Shown here: in pieces, positions 45,219 to 56,893 of the stretch | Layout: each line of letters begins with the position of its first letter | How positions within the stretch are numbered: position 1 is the stretch's first letter | Source: Melieria omissa | Taxonomy: Eukaryota > Arthropoda > Insecta > Diptera > Ulidiidae | Assembly (NCBI GenBank): GCA_963971225.1 | Contig: OZ020269.1 | Span: 34,059,264-34,123,263 of the forward strand | Reading direction: 5' to 3' | DNA: 64,000 nt | Position numbers and translations under genes: made by a program | The notes under the pieces: model-generated | What the model was told of the DNA's origin: nothing | What the model saw: only the letters and a program-made list of their open reading frames with translations | Databases searched by the model: none

Positions 45219-45896
45219 AGATTACACCAGACCAAAACGCTGAAGCTAACAGTGATCAGTTAGTCTTTCTGCCTAACAATAATATTCAATAAGAATAGGT
45301 CACAAAGCTCATAAATGTGGTAAGAATTAGTGCGGTTAACACGGGCCACTGGGACAATGCGGCCAATACCATAATATCTGTACCTGTTCGAATTTATGTA
45401 GAAGTAGATGGTAACGTGTTTCACATACTATATTCAGACTGTTTGAAGAGTAGCTAACTATACAATGGTATCGCTTTTCGTCTTAATAAAGCTCATCGTT
45501 TGGCTTTAGAATTATGCCGTCAAGACAATAAGACACGCTGACATTAAAACGAGCATCGCAACTGCAGCCAACTCATCTAACTCTCTTTTACAGGTCTTTA
45601 AACCCACCGGCAGTAAAGGGTTAAACGATGCTATATGCTGTGTTTTGCCACTCGTACTGCTTAAAGCTGCCGGTTTAATACGCGCACATTTATTTGTGAA
45701 TGATTTGAAACCGTTATTTACGCTACTCAACTGCTGACTGAATTTATGACACCGCTCTGAGACCACATTCCAGACACCTTTGTGCGAAAGTAACAAAATT
45801 GTACGCATTGCCTAAAGTCGGTTTAGTTCTGTGATAGCCGCACGGCCAGTAAATTTCAAGTATGAGCAACGACGGAGATAATATTTGCAGTAGAAA
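45219..45896. other. Upstream region of the 923-residue gene
   Basis: No gene is supported. It presumably contains the promoter of the gene starting at 45897, but no TATA box or initiator stands out. A TTTGCAG just before that ATG could be a splice acceptor of an upstream non-coding exon. Confidence 0.4.
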
Positions 45897-48729
45897 ATGA
45901 TATGTGCGCGACTTGAAGACGCGATTTGTTGGCTAGTGATTGTGACGCTTATTGCACGCGCAGAACGTGAGTTGAGAAGGAAATCACCAAAGCGATTAAA
46001 CACTAAACAAACTGTAATTTCATACAGCGCGGTCCGTGGGCACAAAGCCGCACGCGTTCGACAAGCATTGGCGACCATATTTCAGCGCAGTAGCCGAGGA
46101 CGAATACGACTACAATCAGCCGGTCATGCTCAGAGGTAGCTCAGAGATGGAAGCCCGCGTCGCTGAGACTTCCCTAAGACCCAAAGCAGACGCGTTATTG
46201 AGGCACTCGAGTTGGATTACGCAAGGTGGTAATCCGTTGGAGAATGATTTGCGCATACGTCGGCTGATGGAGGAGCTCGTGCTAAAGAGTCGCCTTGTGG
46301 GCGGGACGGACATATTGGAGGACATGCTGCCAAAGGATTACAGTGCGAACACAATGACGCGGCACTCAAATGGCCAAACCGAAACAGGTGGCGTCTATAA
46401 AAGGGAGAAGGTAGTGGAGAGCGAACAGCTGAAAGTAGATGGCACAGCTTTGGACCGATTCACTAATGAAGCGCTGCAAAAAGAGAAGCGAACAAAAAGT
46501 GCGTCCGAAAATCAAGTTTCGCTGCCGGAGGCGCAAATCAACTGGGCTCAGCGCGAAAACAGTTCGAACGCACTTGACACAAGGCTTACGAATGTTTACC
46601 ACAATACAAATAACGGTACACATGACAAACGAAATAATCCATTAGCAAATCAATTAGAAGTTTCAGAAGTGAATGAAATTCGGACAGCGACTTTAGTTTT
46701 GGGGCCAAACAGTGAAGGGATTGCAACAAACTGGGAGCAGCAACGAACTACAGAAACCCAAAATAATATAAATTTGAAACCTACCAAGCACATTCTTATC
46801 AAAAATACACTGAATTCAGCGGAACACCAGAATCCTCTGGAAACAAACAACAACAATATTCCGCAGGCCAATAGTGGCTTTCCAGCAAAAGTCAACGTTA
46901 TTAATTTTAACGCAATTAATAATATGAGTGCAATTGCAGATTTTTCCAATAAGTCGTCCTTCCATCCAACAATTGACAAGAAAGCCAACAACAATGCGCT
47001 GAGCTTTGTTCCGTTGTCCAATAAAAATTCAAATAATTTTTCTGCTGGCAACGCTGGCACCCAGCACAGTTTGTTGTTGCACAATAATACATTTGCTCTG
47101 ACCTCCGGCGCGTTTATACCTGAGCCTAACGATTGGCTGAGTTCAGTGCAAACAATGGCGGACAATACCTCTCTGCTGTTGACAAGTACTCCACCGCAAA
47201 ATACCAACAGTTCTGCATTTCACAACGGTGCGGCAGGACGCCCTGAAACCAACGAAAACATTCCAAATAAAACAATGGCCGTCCACGAATATTTCGATCA
47301 TAAAGAAACTTCCGCTGCGGACGAGGAACCCGAGCAGTCGGCGGAAGTGGCCGACACCGCAGAATTCAGCACGAATGCAGCAGCAATGACTACGAACAAC
47401 AATGTCGCAGCGACAAGTTCAACACTCGACCAAACAACAACAAATGAGCCAATGTTGAGCGGCAATCAGTCGGCGGAAAGCAGTCAGTTGGAATGGGCCA
47501 CGCCGCCAATAGCTGGAGCCACCTCAACTGCACATCAGCACGGCGACGAAAGCGTCGAGTATGTCGAGGCGGCAATTGCAAATTTTCTGCGGAGCGAAAT
47601 TGCCAGCAACTTCGATACTGAGGCGGATCGAATACTACAGGAGGAGAGTGTTGCAGTGAATTCAAATGTGCCCGCAACAGCAGCGAAGCAACAGGAATTC
47701 CATAGAACGGACGTAATTAAAAGCGCAACGACCAAAGAGAACGACGCTGCTGCGCCGCTGATGCTGGGCGAAGAAGTGCGCTCGACGGTGAATTGCTTCA
47801 CGCGCGCAATGGATAGCAAAAATCACGCCAGGATAATAGCTGCTCAAGGGGCGTGGAACATCACAAGTGGCGCTGCAGCTGAGGAGCTCATAGCAGCGGA
47901 CAAAAACACTGACGATGCCACAGAGCAGTTCGACTGGGCGCCAGTGGCCGGGAAAGTGCAGTGGCCGGCACGTGCTGCTGCACATGAAAGCGAAGACGAC
48001 GACAATGACAACGACAGATCGGACGGCAATAATGCTCACAACGACCGAACGAAGGCAACTGAAATGTCAACAATTGAAAAGCAATCGGCAGCCATTTTAG
48101 AAAAAGATAATAGCACAACATATGACACTCGAGTGCACATGGCGGATGCGCCGCACATGGTGCAGCACGACGCCGAGGACGCTGTGGACATTGCCGGCCA
48201 TCGCAACGAACTGCCGGGGTATTTGACGGTGGGGGAAAGCGTCGAGTCGGTTGACAGTGGGGAGGAAGCCGTCGACGCTCATGATGATAGTGATGACGAT
48301 GAGGGGGATACCGACAGCAATGAGGCTATTCACATAATGTCACACTTGCACGAAATGGTTAAAACTATCGAGGGCGATAAGTTGTCGCTTCGACCGGTCG
48401 ACGATGTAATGAAAAGCGAGACAGAATCAACACAGCCGCCGTATGAGGATGGCAAAGTGCCGTCATTGGCCGCCGCCGCCAATCCGCACCGCAAACCCAT
48501 AAAGAGTACTGCCAGCGGAGCGGAAATTACAACGACAAATTGGTGGCACACATTGTCATATACGGAAATTAGAAAATTTTTAAATACGATCTTTGATAGT
48601 GCGGCACAAGAGTTGTACACGGAAATCGCACGGAAATCAAAGGAAATACAAAGCGGCGAGAAGGAAGTGGACGCGTGGCTAAGTGCGGATGCCGCTGCCA
48701 GCGTTAATGACTTTTGGTCGTTCTGGTAG
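45897..48729 (+). CDS. Secreted Asn-rich, acidic protein (923 residues, two exons)
   Basis: Join 45897-45966 with 46028-48729. Exon 1 encodes a signal peptide (hydrophobic ICWLVIVTLIARA, likely cut after ARA). A GTGAGT donor and TTCATACAG acceptor bound a 61-bp intron that keeps the frame. The long second exon has no domain I recognise. The N-terminal third contains RPYFSAVAEDEYDYNQ and charged stretches. The middle is rich in Asn, Ser, Thr and Ala. About residues 677-700 and 760-785 are strongly acidic Asp/Glu runs. The end has SYTEIRKFLNTIFDSAAQELYTE-type helix text and FWSFW before the stop. There are no Cys clusters and no membrane span after the signal, so it should be exported. It lies at one edge of a group of secreted-protein genes. 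Low complexity suggests a fast-evolving extracellular or eggshell-type protein; this role is inference. The long undisturbed frame and clean splice signals make it a convincing gene. Confidence 0.85.
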
Positions 48730-49613
48730 GTTTACAGTGTATGTAAATTTTATACTTTTCTAAGCACATTCGAATTTTTACGACACTTTGAGATGGACTG
48801 ATTATTTATCATATTTTGTAGAGACATTGTGTAATGTAAACTAGGAAATTTTATGACTAAAAAAGTGCTATAAATATTTTAGTTTACGCATGTTTTGAAT
48901 TGGAATATTTTATGTTGGATAAACATGGATTCATACTGCAAGCACTCACTTCTATTTCGCTAACTCCAAAGGAGAACACATTCAGTGCTTCAGTAGTCAA
49001 ATGGTGTTTCAAAGGTCACATCCACATTCACCAAAAAACAAAGGCCTCCTTCATGGCGGCAACAGATGAAACATCACCCATGACTGCGAGCCATCACCTG
49101 ACCCGGTGGAATAGCAACCAATTAACGTTACCAAAACAAAGCATTACGCCTTGTTGAGATCCTCCATCGAGCAGAGTTTAAAAACAACAAAATTACAAAC
49201 AATTAATTTGGCTTTGTTTCCATTATGATGGCCTTTTTATTTTCTTTTTCTTTCCATCATTTTTCACAACGAAACTTTTACTTGTTCGGTTTGTATACCA
49301 AATTTTTGCGGCATTTGTTGAAACAACAGTCAACGGCATTGTTTTATTTGATGTTTGTACTACAACACATGAAGCGGCGAACGGGTAGGGAACCATAAGT
49401 GCTGGGTGTAGCACCAACTTGTATGTTTATGGCAACAGTTCACTGCTGTTGTAACGATGTTCATTGCTTTCAGCTGTTGTAATATTGAATTTGCTCTTTA
49501 AATCGTGCAGAGTCAACGGCATCCAGGGCCCCCACCGGCTATTTGCCAGTTAGAGCAATCAACGAAAGACAAAACCAACACACTGAAGGCATTTTATACA
49601 TTTTACGTATGTA
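48730..49613. other. No gene seen
   Basis: 3' flank of the 923-residue gene and AT-rich spacer. No canonical AATAAA lies close to the stop. Open frames here lack domains. Confidence 0.4.
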
Positions 49614-50715
49614 CAGTGTACCAATAAAGTCTACGTACAGCACCTGATTCAGAACTAATTATTAAAAAACACTAAATAATTGTAGAAATTTTGTAAAAAG
49701 GTCGATGCAGATCTATTTATTAAGCACCAAAAATAAGCTCAGAGTTCCTTCAATCGAATCAAAAAAAAGTGCACCCGGAAACTGTGCGAAAAGCCGTGAT
49801 TGATGCCGGTTTCAAGTCTCGCACTCCTCGCCGAAAGCCATTTGTAAATTTAATCAATCGCAAAAAGCGTTTGGACTTTGCTCGTGAGTACCAAAATGCA
49901 TCTCCTGAGTTCTGGCGCAATGTTATATTCTCCGATGAGTCCAAATACAACATCTTTGGCTCTGATGGCAAGCTCAGGGTCTGGAGAAAGACGGGAGAAG
50001 CTTACAATCCAAAGCATACGATCAAGACTGTAAAGCACGGCGGCGGCGGAGTGATGGTATGGGGTTACATGGCTGCCAGCGGCGTTGGAAACTTAGAAAT
50101 AATTGAAGGAGTCATGGATCATCGCGCATACATTGATATTCTCAAGAGAAATTTGAAGCCAAATGCTCCACATCTACTAAAAACACCACCGCAGAGTCCA
50201 GACCTCAATCCTATTGAGCACATGTGGAATATGCTTGAAAAAAAGATAAGGACTAATCACATTTCGTCAGAACCTCAGCTACAACAGGTTCTTCAGGAGG
50301 AATGGGCGAAAATCGACGCAAACTATACACAAAAACTTGTAAAGTCGATGGCAGATCGCCTCAAGGCCGTCATTAAAAACAAGGGGTATCCAACTAAATA
50401 CTAATAAAACATTTTTTAGGTTTTCATAATTCGTAGTTGATTAATTTCGTAAGTGTACGAAGACAAATGCACAGACATACCTTAATTGTACGAAGACTTT
50501 ACTGGCAGTAAATAAGCGATTTTTTTTTGTTTTTGGCTAAAAACTTTTAAACTACTTAATGAAATATATTACAATAGTTTTTGTTGTTATATTAAAAATA
50601 AATGCTTAATAAATTGATCTGCATCGACCTTTTTACAAAATTCCTACAATTATTTAGTGTTTTTTAATAATTAGTTCTGAACCAGGTGCTGTACGAAGAC
50701 TTTATTGGTACACTG
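49614..50715 (+). mobile_element. Tc1-like element, complete ends, defective gene
   Basis: Long inverted ends start CAGTGTACCAATAAAGTCTA (right end inverse, few mismatches, at least 100 bp including GGTCGATGCAGATC). TA duplications stand at 49612-49613 and 50716-50717. The ends are well preserved, suggesting a fairly recent insertion. It encodes the truncated transposase frame at 49769-50404. Confidence 0.9.
49769..50404 (+). pseudogene. Tc1 transposase, N-terminus and second catalytic Asp deleted
   Basis: An open frame of 211 residues against about 340 for intact Tc1 enzymes. It begins inside the DNA-binding region (HPETVRKAVIDAGF), keeps VIFSDESKYNIFG with the first catalytic Asp, GGGGVMVWGYMAASG, and TPPQSPDLNPIEHMW with the last acid. 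Between NLKPNA and PHLLKTPPQ about 27 residues are missing, precisely the block that holds the QDN second catalytic Asp in relatives. The frame is otherwise unbroken. It cannot cut DNA by itself. The missing N-terminal third also removes most of the paired-type DNA-binding domain. Confidence 0.85.
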
Positions 50716-51000
50716 TATGTGTTTGGAACGATCTGTAAATAATTTTCTTATTATTTGTATTAATATTTACAACTTGTAAATGACTCGCGAATGCTCGTGA
50801 TGACAGTTGAGTTCAACCAGACGAACTCATCTGCAAATTTAAATGAAAGCGCTTGGATACCCTTTGAGAGTAGCGAATGTCTTGTGCACCGTACAAGTGA
50901 TATTTGATTAGTTGGGAAACACTTTTGAGTTTCGCTAATTTCAATCTGTGTTTAAAGACCTTTGGCAGCGTGTACTCTTGCCACCGTTTTCGTCACCCGC

Positions 51001-51232
51001 ATTAGGTTAGGTTAGGTAGGGATCCCACTCGGAATCCCTTCTTAGAAAGTTCAGGAGCTAACCAATGCCTCTCAGTCCGGGGCAATCCAGTTCGACCTCT
51101 AGGAGAGTAGATCCAAAATTTCAACTTTTGCCGCGGAAGCCAAGTCTGCCAGGAATCTTTACCCCCGGGTACGGAGACGGCGCTCCTGCAGAGCCGGGCA
51201 ATGGCACAGGAAGTGTTGGATGAGTCACCCGC
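51001..51232 (-). mobile_element. LINE 3' end, copy B
   Basis: On the minus strand it begins in the coding tail (FLCHCPALQERRLRTRG then RFLADLASAAKVEILDLL with one stop) and passes into a 3' untranslated part ending CCTAACCTAACCTAA. It matches copy C at 60110-60530. The 5' part is missing, as expected for truncated insertion. Confidence 0.75.
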
Positions 51233-51343
51233 ATTAACATTGCTATGAATCTAAATCCTAGCAATATCCCAAATGAAACCAGTTCAAACCTTGCTTAAAG
51301 TTCATTTATTTCAGCTCGTAAAAAGTTGTCAATCGTTTCTAGA

Positions 51344-52591
51344 TTAAAGTTGTTCTGCAGCTTCTGTTAGAGGTGCACGTCGTAGGGTTCGCTTCAATTC
51401 TGACGCCTTGAGAGCCGGTTTGCTGTTGCTGCTACGGCTGGTTCCGAGCACAGCGTTGGCTTGGAGTGGCAACGGATTCACATCGGCTGGCACATTAACC
51501 GTCGGAGAGTATTGCGGCTCTTCAATACTCGTAGGCTCCGTTTCGCTGGCGGGTTGAACAAGCAGCACTGCTGGCAAAGGGCTATTGAACTGTCTCTGTT
51601 GCCCATTCGTTATCGGAAGAACATCACAAATCCCAGGGATTTGACTACAAATGGCCGGTCTTGACTGTGCCTGGGTTTGACACAGCCAGCTGTTTGGGTT
51701 GGCGCTGCAGAAGCCCGCTGGCGGCATAACCGGATTTTGGCACATCCAGAAGTCTGGCAGCATTTGGCAGATGGCGTCCAGGCCCGGCGGTCGCTGCACA
51801 GCTGATGCTTTGATTGTGTGGCGCGGAAGACAAGCCCAGTGTGTGGGGTAGGTTGTGCAGAAGCCGGGCGGTGGCGTAACCGGATCTACGCATTGCCATT
51901 GCGGAGGATCTGTTGGGAACTTGTCGCAGATCCACTGTATTGCCTCCGGGCGTTCAATGGGCTTCATGGTATCACCGCTCGTGCACGCCCAATGATTGGG
52001 ATAGTTACCACAGAATGCGTCCGTTGGACCTGCGCCGCCAGGGCACATCCAGTGCGAAGGGAAGATGGCACAGAGCCACGGCAATATGAGCGATTCCTCT
52101 TCGAGCACGTTCGACCGGCGGCAAGAAGGCTCGAAAAGCATGCAGAATTGATCGGGCAGTTCTGGGATAGCCGTATCGCCCGGATTGCAGAGGAAAGCGA
52201 CGACCTCACAGAATTCTGCTGCTGCTGCGGGCGTCTGCGTTGGAGTTGGCGTTGTCGTTGGAGGCGGAGTCGTGGATGGTCGCGTTGGACGCACTGTCGG
52301 GGGAGGTGGTATAAACGGCGGCAGCGGGTACGGGGGATACAAGAACGGCGGATACGGCGGCGGTGGATAGGGATAGGGATACGGATAGTATGGCGGATAG
52401 TGACGCTTAGTCGAGTTGATTTTATTGGAAACATTTCCGTGACGTTTCTTGTGATACGTTGCTGACAGTTGACGATGCTGCTTTACTTCAGCCTCATCGT
52501 TGCTGGCGGCTTTCTCCAACTTCTGAGACTCCTCGCAAAGCACCACACCCAATGCCAGTAACAATAAGCAGACGATTGTCTTGGCGAGCAT
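51344..52591 (-). CDS. Secreted Pro/Tyr-rich protein with repeated W-x-C modules
   Basis: A single exon of 415 residues. A signal peptide (VCLLLLALGVVLC, cut near residue 19) is followed by a charged stretch, a Pro/Tyr tract at residues 65-98 (YPYPYPPPPYPPF) and a Thr/Pro linker to about 121. Residues 128-325 carry Cys pairs in a recurrent module, C-x3-P-(short)-W-x-C: C173-C183, C194-C203, C222-C234, C245-C254, C275-C284 and C295-C304, with a variant at C315-C322. The tail is basic. The start is set by the signal peptide and by a TATA/Inr promoter about 65-100 bp upstream. An AATAAA lies at 51305-51310. The Cys modules suggest a disulphide-bonded extracellular structural protein. I do not recognise the family. 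The opposite strand also has an open frame, which is a shadow. Confidence 0.88.
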   Translation of the reverse strand: MLAKTIVCLLLLALGVVLCEESQKLEKAASNDEAEVKQHRQLSATYHKKRHGNVSNKINSTKRHYPPYYPYPYPYPPPPYPPFLYPPYPLPPFIPPPPTVRPTRPSTTPPPTTTPTPTQTPAAAAEFCEVVAFLCNPGDTAIPELPDQFCMLFEPSCRRSNVLEEESLILPWLCAIFPSHWMCPGGAGPTDAFCGNYPNHWACTSGDTMKPIERPEAIQWICDKFPTDPPQWQCVDPVTPPPGFCTTYPTHWACLPRHTIKASAVQRPPGLDAICQMLPDFWMCQNPVMPPAGFCSANPNSWLCQTQAQSRPAICSQIPGICDVLPITNGQQRQFNSPLPAVLLVQPASETEPTSIEEPQYSPTVNVPADVNPLPLQANAVLGTSRSSNSKPALKASELKRTLRRAPLTEAAEQL

Positions 52592-52651
52592 TTCGCTGTT
52601 TCTAAAACCCTAAACGTAGCTGTTGTTCTATAGTTGTGAGAGCTGCTCGCT

Positions 52652-52690
52652 GGACTGAATGGAGCACGAACGGTATTCAAAGCTTTTATA
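52652..52690 (-). promoter_or_regulatory. TATA box and initiator of the W-x-C gene
   Basis: On the minus strand TATAAAAG (52683-52690) is followed by the initiator TCAGTC (52653-52658) about 32 bases downstream. This is the standard fly core promoter spacing. It places the start of transcription near 52656, about 65 bases before the ATG. Confidence 0.8.
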
Positions 52691-52699
52691 GTCGCTAGA

Positions 52700-53760
52700 G
52701 GAATTTCAATGTTTTCTTTTCATTTGTTTATCTTTTGGTCGTCAATCTTGTAAATCACTGCAGGGTGGTTTCGGCAATGTCTACAATGGGTGAATATTCG
52801 CATTTACCTAAAATAGGCGAATAGGTAAACAGAGCTAAGCAATAAAAATATGATTTCGATGATAATAAAAGAAACGATAAAAAGTAATAGAACTGTTTGT
52901 GAATGTTGTTTAGAGAAAATTATACGCGTTTGTGCAAATTTGTCGACACGGACTCAAATAAAAACTTAAGCTCGGTTAAGCCCTAACAGGAATTTAACTG
53001 GAGGAGAATTTCCTGCTGCCGCTTTTGAAAAATGTTACGTTTCGTGTCGATGAGAAATCATTAAGCCAATCAATCCTGAAGTTCTGGGATACCGTCTCTT
53101 TTTACCAGTTTTATGTTAGTTGCCTGGGGCATTAAATTTTTCATCTTCAGAATTTCAATTTCGAAAATTCAAAGCGGGACATAGGGTGCCCCCAACTAAG
53201 GCAAAGGTGCCCATAACAAAGCCACGCATTTACATATTATCAGCGTCAGTTGGTGTAGTAAAAATAGTAGGTAGTAGGTTTAGACCAAATATAGATTTTA
53301 ATGATTATAGAACCTAAAACAGTAGTAATTTCTTGCTACAGTTTACAAATTTAGCAGCACACAGCTGCCTGGCCCAATTCTGTTTGTTTAGGTTTTTTGT
53401 GTTGGTTCACTATAAAAGGTCTTTGACCGATTTCGCTGCTCGTTGTGTGGCACGTTTGCTATTGTTGTCCTAATTTTCACTAAAGTTAACATTGATTTGA
53501 TGTGTAACACGAGCTAATTCATGGAATTACACTCATTTGCATTTGTTTATAGGCACAAAACAAGATAACAATAAATTTCTTCCCAAATAGCAAAATCTTC
53601 TATAGTGCAAAAATTCGCAAAAGCTTTTAACGTGCTAGAAAGTTGAATGTCTTTATTGAATTTAGAGAAATTATTTAATTATTTATAAAAGCAAAATAGA
53701 ACATTTTTTCAAATAATTTATAATCAAACTAGCTGAGCCCCGTGGCTTTGCACGCACGCT
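52700..53760. other. No gene seen
   Basis: Upstream flank of the minus-strand secreted-protein gene, probably with its regulatory DNA. A possible TATAAAAG lies at 53412-53419, but no gene follows it. Confidence 0.4.
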
Positions 53761-54290
53761 CTCTCGTTTCCCCTTATAAAAATTCTTAACCCATTGCTGA
53801 GCCCATCGGATTTTGATTAAAAAAAAAACATGTGTCTAATTATCTTTGATTTCGAATGTTTTACAAAATTTTGAAGTCAGAAGGCCCATAGTACATTTCG
53901 ATTTTCAAAAAAATTAAAAGCTCGTTTTTATTATTTCCTGATTGAAGTGCTTTTAGCTAAATTTGAAGACAGAAAGAAGGCTCAATAAATCTTGTTGCTC
54001 CACACAAATTGTTAACCCATTAATGACCCCGTTAGACTTTTATTTTCAAAAAAGTTAAAAACACGTATCAAATTATTTCTCACTAAGAGTACTCTCCCCA
54101 TGTTTTAAGTCAATGGGCCCATTAATTCATATTTCTTCACAGTTTCTCCGTACAAACTTTTAACCTGTCGTTGACCCCGTCCGATTTTAATATTCGGAAA
54201 AATAAAAAACACGCTTCGAGTTATTTTAAATTTGAAGTACTTTCACAAAGTTTGAAGTCAAAAGTTAAAAAAAATGTGTTTCCCCATACA
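53761..54290. repeat. Diverged tandem repeat, about 170-bp units
   Basis: Related units recur: TTAACCCATTGCTGAGCCC (about 53788), TTAACCCATTAATGACCCC (about 54011), TTAACCTGTCGTTGACCCC (about 54160), each followed by a GATTTT/GACTTTT and an AAAAAACACG-like block, then TTTGAAGTCA. The unit continues beyond the insertion at 54293-55188 as TTAACCCGTCGTTGATCC (about 55195). Confidence 0.65.
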
Positions 54291-54292
54291 TA

Positions 54293-55188
54293 GAGTAAGT
54301 TCGGGTAATGTGATATACCTGTTTGTTTTACGGCGATTCCCGACACACTTTGCCTTAAAAGACACTTTTTTGGTCTCAAACTGCTCACTGACACATTATT
54401 TGTAGTATATCTAAGATTATTAACTCTTTAAGATAAACTGTTGACAAGTTTTTTAATTACAAATGAAAATATCCAAAAAGTGGCGGGTTATGTGATATAC
54501 CCAAAAACGTATTTAACAGACCTATAAGTTTCAAACTTGGTCAAAATACTCCAAATCAAAAATAATAAGAGACGTGCTTCTCAGTTTTTTAAGAAAATCA
54601 CAATGTTACGGGGTAAACCAAGGGTTAAACATTTGTATCGAGAAACATTATTTCATGGGTTTTTTCATCTGAAACGTAACCACAACAAATTTTTGAGATT
54701 ATTCCACTTCAAATATTTTCAAATTAAGCATATATACATTACTGTATACAATAGTACTACTGTCATAAGTTTGGGTACCGTGATGTACTATATCACATTA
54801 CCCGAAATTGACTTTTTGCGAAAAAATATTATAAATATAATTTTGTTAAAAAGTTAAGAAATATAATTTTGTTAAAAAGAGCTTACATCGCAAACTCATA
54901 ATCGATATCACTGATTTACTTCTGTTTAGCCTCGAACTTTTTAATAATATTTTTTTTTACCTTTTATACTTTCAAACTTAATGACCAAAAACTTGTGCAA
55001 GCACTACTCAAAGCACTTCATCACACTGACTGTAAACTATTTAAGCAAATACATCCAAAATCATGCTGCACAAGTTTTTTAGCTTTTATAATGTTTTAAA
55101 AAGGTTAATTTTGAAACAGGTCAACGCACTTGTGAAATAAGCCACTATATCACATTACCCGACCATATCACATTACCCGAACTTACTC
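54293..55188. mobile_element. Mariner/pogo-type MITE with GGGTAATGTGATAT ends
   Basis: Inverted ends GAGTAAGTTCGGGTAATGTG and the inverse are flanked by TA (54291-54292, 55189-55190). The motif GGGTAATGTGATATA recurs inside: near 54485 in direct form, and near 54790 and 55147 inverted. A frame at 54537-54857 is basic and AT-rich with no domain. The element splits the tandem repeat 53761-55440. Confidence 0.75.
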
Positions 55189-55190
55189 TA

Positions 55191-55460
55191 CTTTTAACCC
55201 GTCGTTGATCCAGTCCGCCCACTGAACAGTAGAATGACACTTCTATGGGAGAATGTCAAACCAAATTTCAATGCTGTGCGACTCACAATTCCGAAGCTAT
55301 TCCATATAAAAGAATTTAGTTTTATGGGCGGTGCCACGCCCCCTTGTTCAATACCCGCTTCATTCCCTCTATCAAAGGAGATGACTAAAATAGTAAGTAA
55401 TAGTAGTAAGTTCGTACCAAATTTAATTGATGTGTGACTTATGGTTCCAAAGTTATTGTC
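55191..55460. repeat. Continuation of the tandem repeat
   Basis: It resumes with TTAACCCGTCGTTGATCC after the MITE and runs on through related text with GCCACGCCCCC and GTCACGCCCC blocks near 55338 and 55480. Confidence 0.5.
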
Positions 55461-56893
55461 TAAAAAAGTATGCTGGTGGTGTCACGCCCCTGAAACCTTC
55501 GCAATATAATATCAATATCCAATATAATATCAATAATATAAAATAAAATAAATAAAAAATATAATAATTAAAGCAATACATTAACGAGTCAAATCAAAAT
55601 AAAAGAATAATTTCAGTCAAGATTTATTATAATAAAAATTTGACAAATTTGTTAATACACTGAGACTTAAATTTAACAATGGGTTCTTTGGAAAAATCCA
55701 ATGCGATCACATTGTTGCACGGAACAGTTGTAGGAGTCTATTCGAACACAGCACGGCACAAGTGCTTTCAGAATCATACCCAATGAAGTCTTCTAAGATC
55801 TTAGAAACAGACCGCACGTAGGAATGAGTCATACCTGGGTCCGAGTTGACACAAGAATGCACAGTGGTTAGATAGCTATTTAGAGCTACGGAATATCTAC
55901 TCTGATAAAGGGAAAACAGCGATTAGCTGCCATAGACGAACTATGTGTAAATCACTACTACTGACATTATTATGGAAATGGGAAGGAAATTGGTGTTGAA
56001 TATACATGGTGTAAAATATTCATAAGTCAGACTGAGCGAACTATTTTTTGCAATGAAATGTGATGCATCTACATTAAGGCTTACGGAGATATAGAAATGT
56101 TTTTTTTAGGAATACCAAACAGCAGTCGATTTTAGGGAGTTGTGGAACCCATAAAAGGGTACCGCTTTTGGTTTTTAAATTTTCAAATCGTGTTCCAATT
56201 TACTTATTTGAAATCAGTTTCTGTTTTGTTTGTATTATTTTGTTTTTTCATATTAATCCAAATTTGTGGTGAGTTTGCGACGGATGTAGCTTAACCTGAT
56301 ATTTTCGACTCTTTCGCGACCATTTTGGTTATGTTTATAGAACAAGTTATAAGTCTCATGTTCAACTGAACATACCAGTATGACTGCAGTAGCGAATGAA
56401 TTAAGGAATTGTTGCAATCAAATGGTGTCGGCAGATAATATAGCTTAAACGGGTTCGGTCCACTTCTGTATTCTGTATAACAAGACCTAACAAATTCAGG
56501 AAATACCTAAAACGGCTCACACCTCTTACAAATAATCTATGATGAGATAGCTATGAAAAATGTCTGACAACCATTGAAAAAAGGATAAAGAAGTTAAGAA
56601 AAACCATTAAGAAGGATGGATTATGGACTATCAGTCGCATAGTTCTATTTGAGATAATGCGTGACATAGTTGTTGCGATGAAAATGTATAGTTATAGTAG
56701 AATTCTGAACAACTAAGCAGAAAACTGAGACGAAAAGGTCCCCACTGAGCGGTGCGCTTCGGTGGTGGTCAGTTTGAATCTAACATGCTGATGGATACGG
56801 TTTAAAAACGAATTGAAATACGTTCTAGGAATACTCTGGTTAGACCAAAACGTCCGCCTTACAAATTATAATTAATGACCAAAATTGCACATT
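55461..56893. other. No gene seen
   Basis: AT-rich, with an AATATAATATCAATA simple repeat at about 55502-55570. No supported coding or RNA gene. Confidence 0.4.

Noticed and set aside
51818..52465. 215-residue plus-strand frame
   Set aside because: It is antisense to the secreted W-x-C gene; the Arg/Trp/Gly-rich composition is the shadow of Pro/Cys/Tyr codons.
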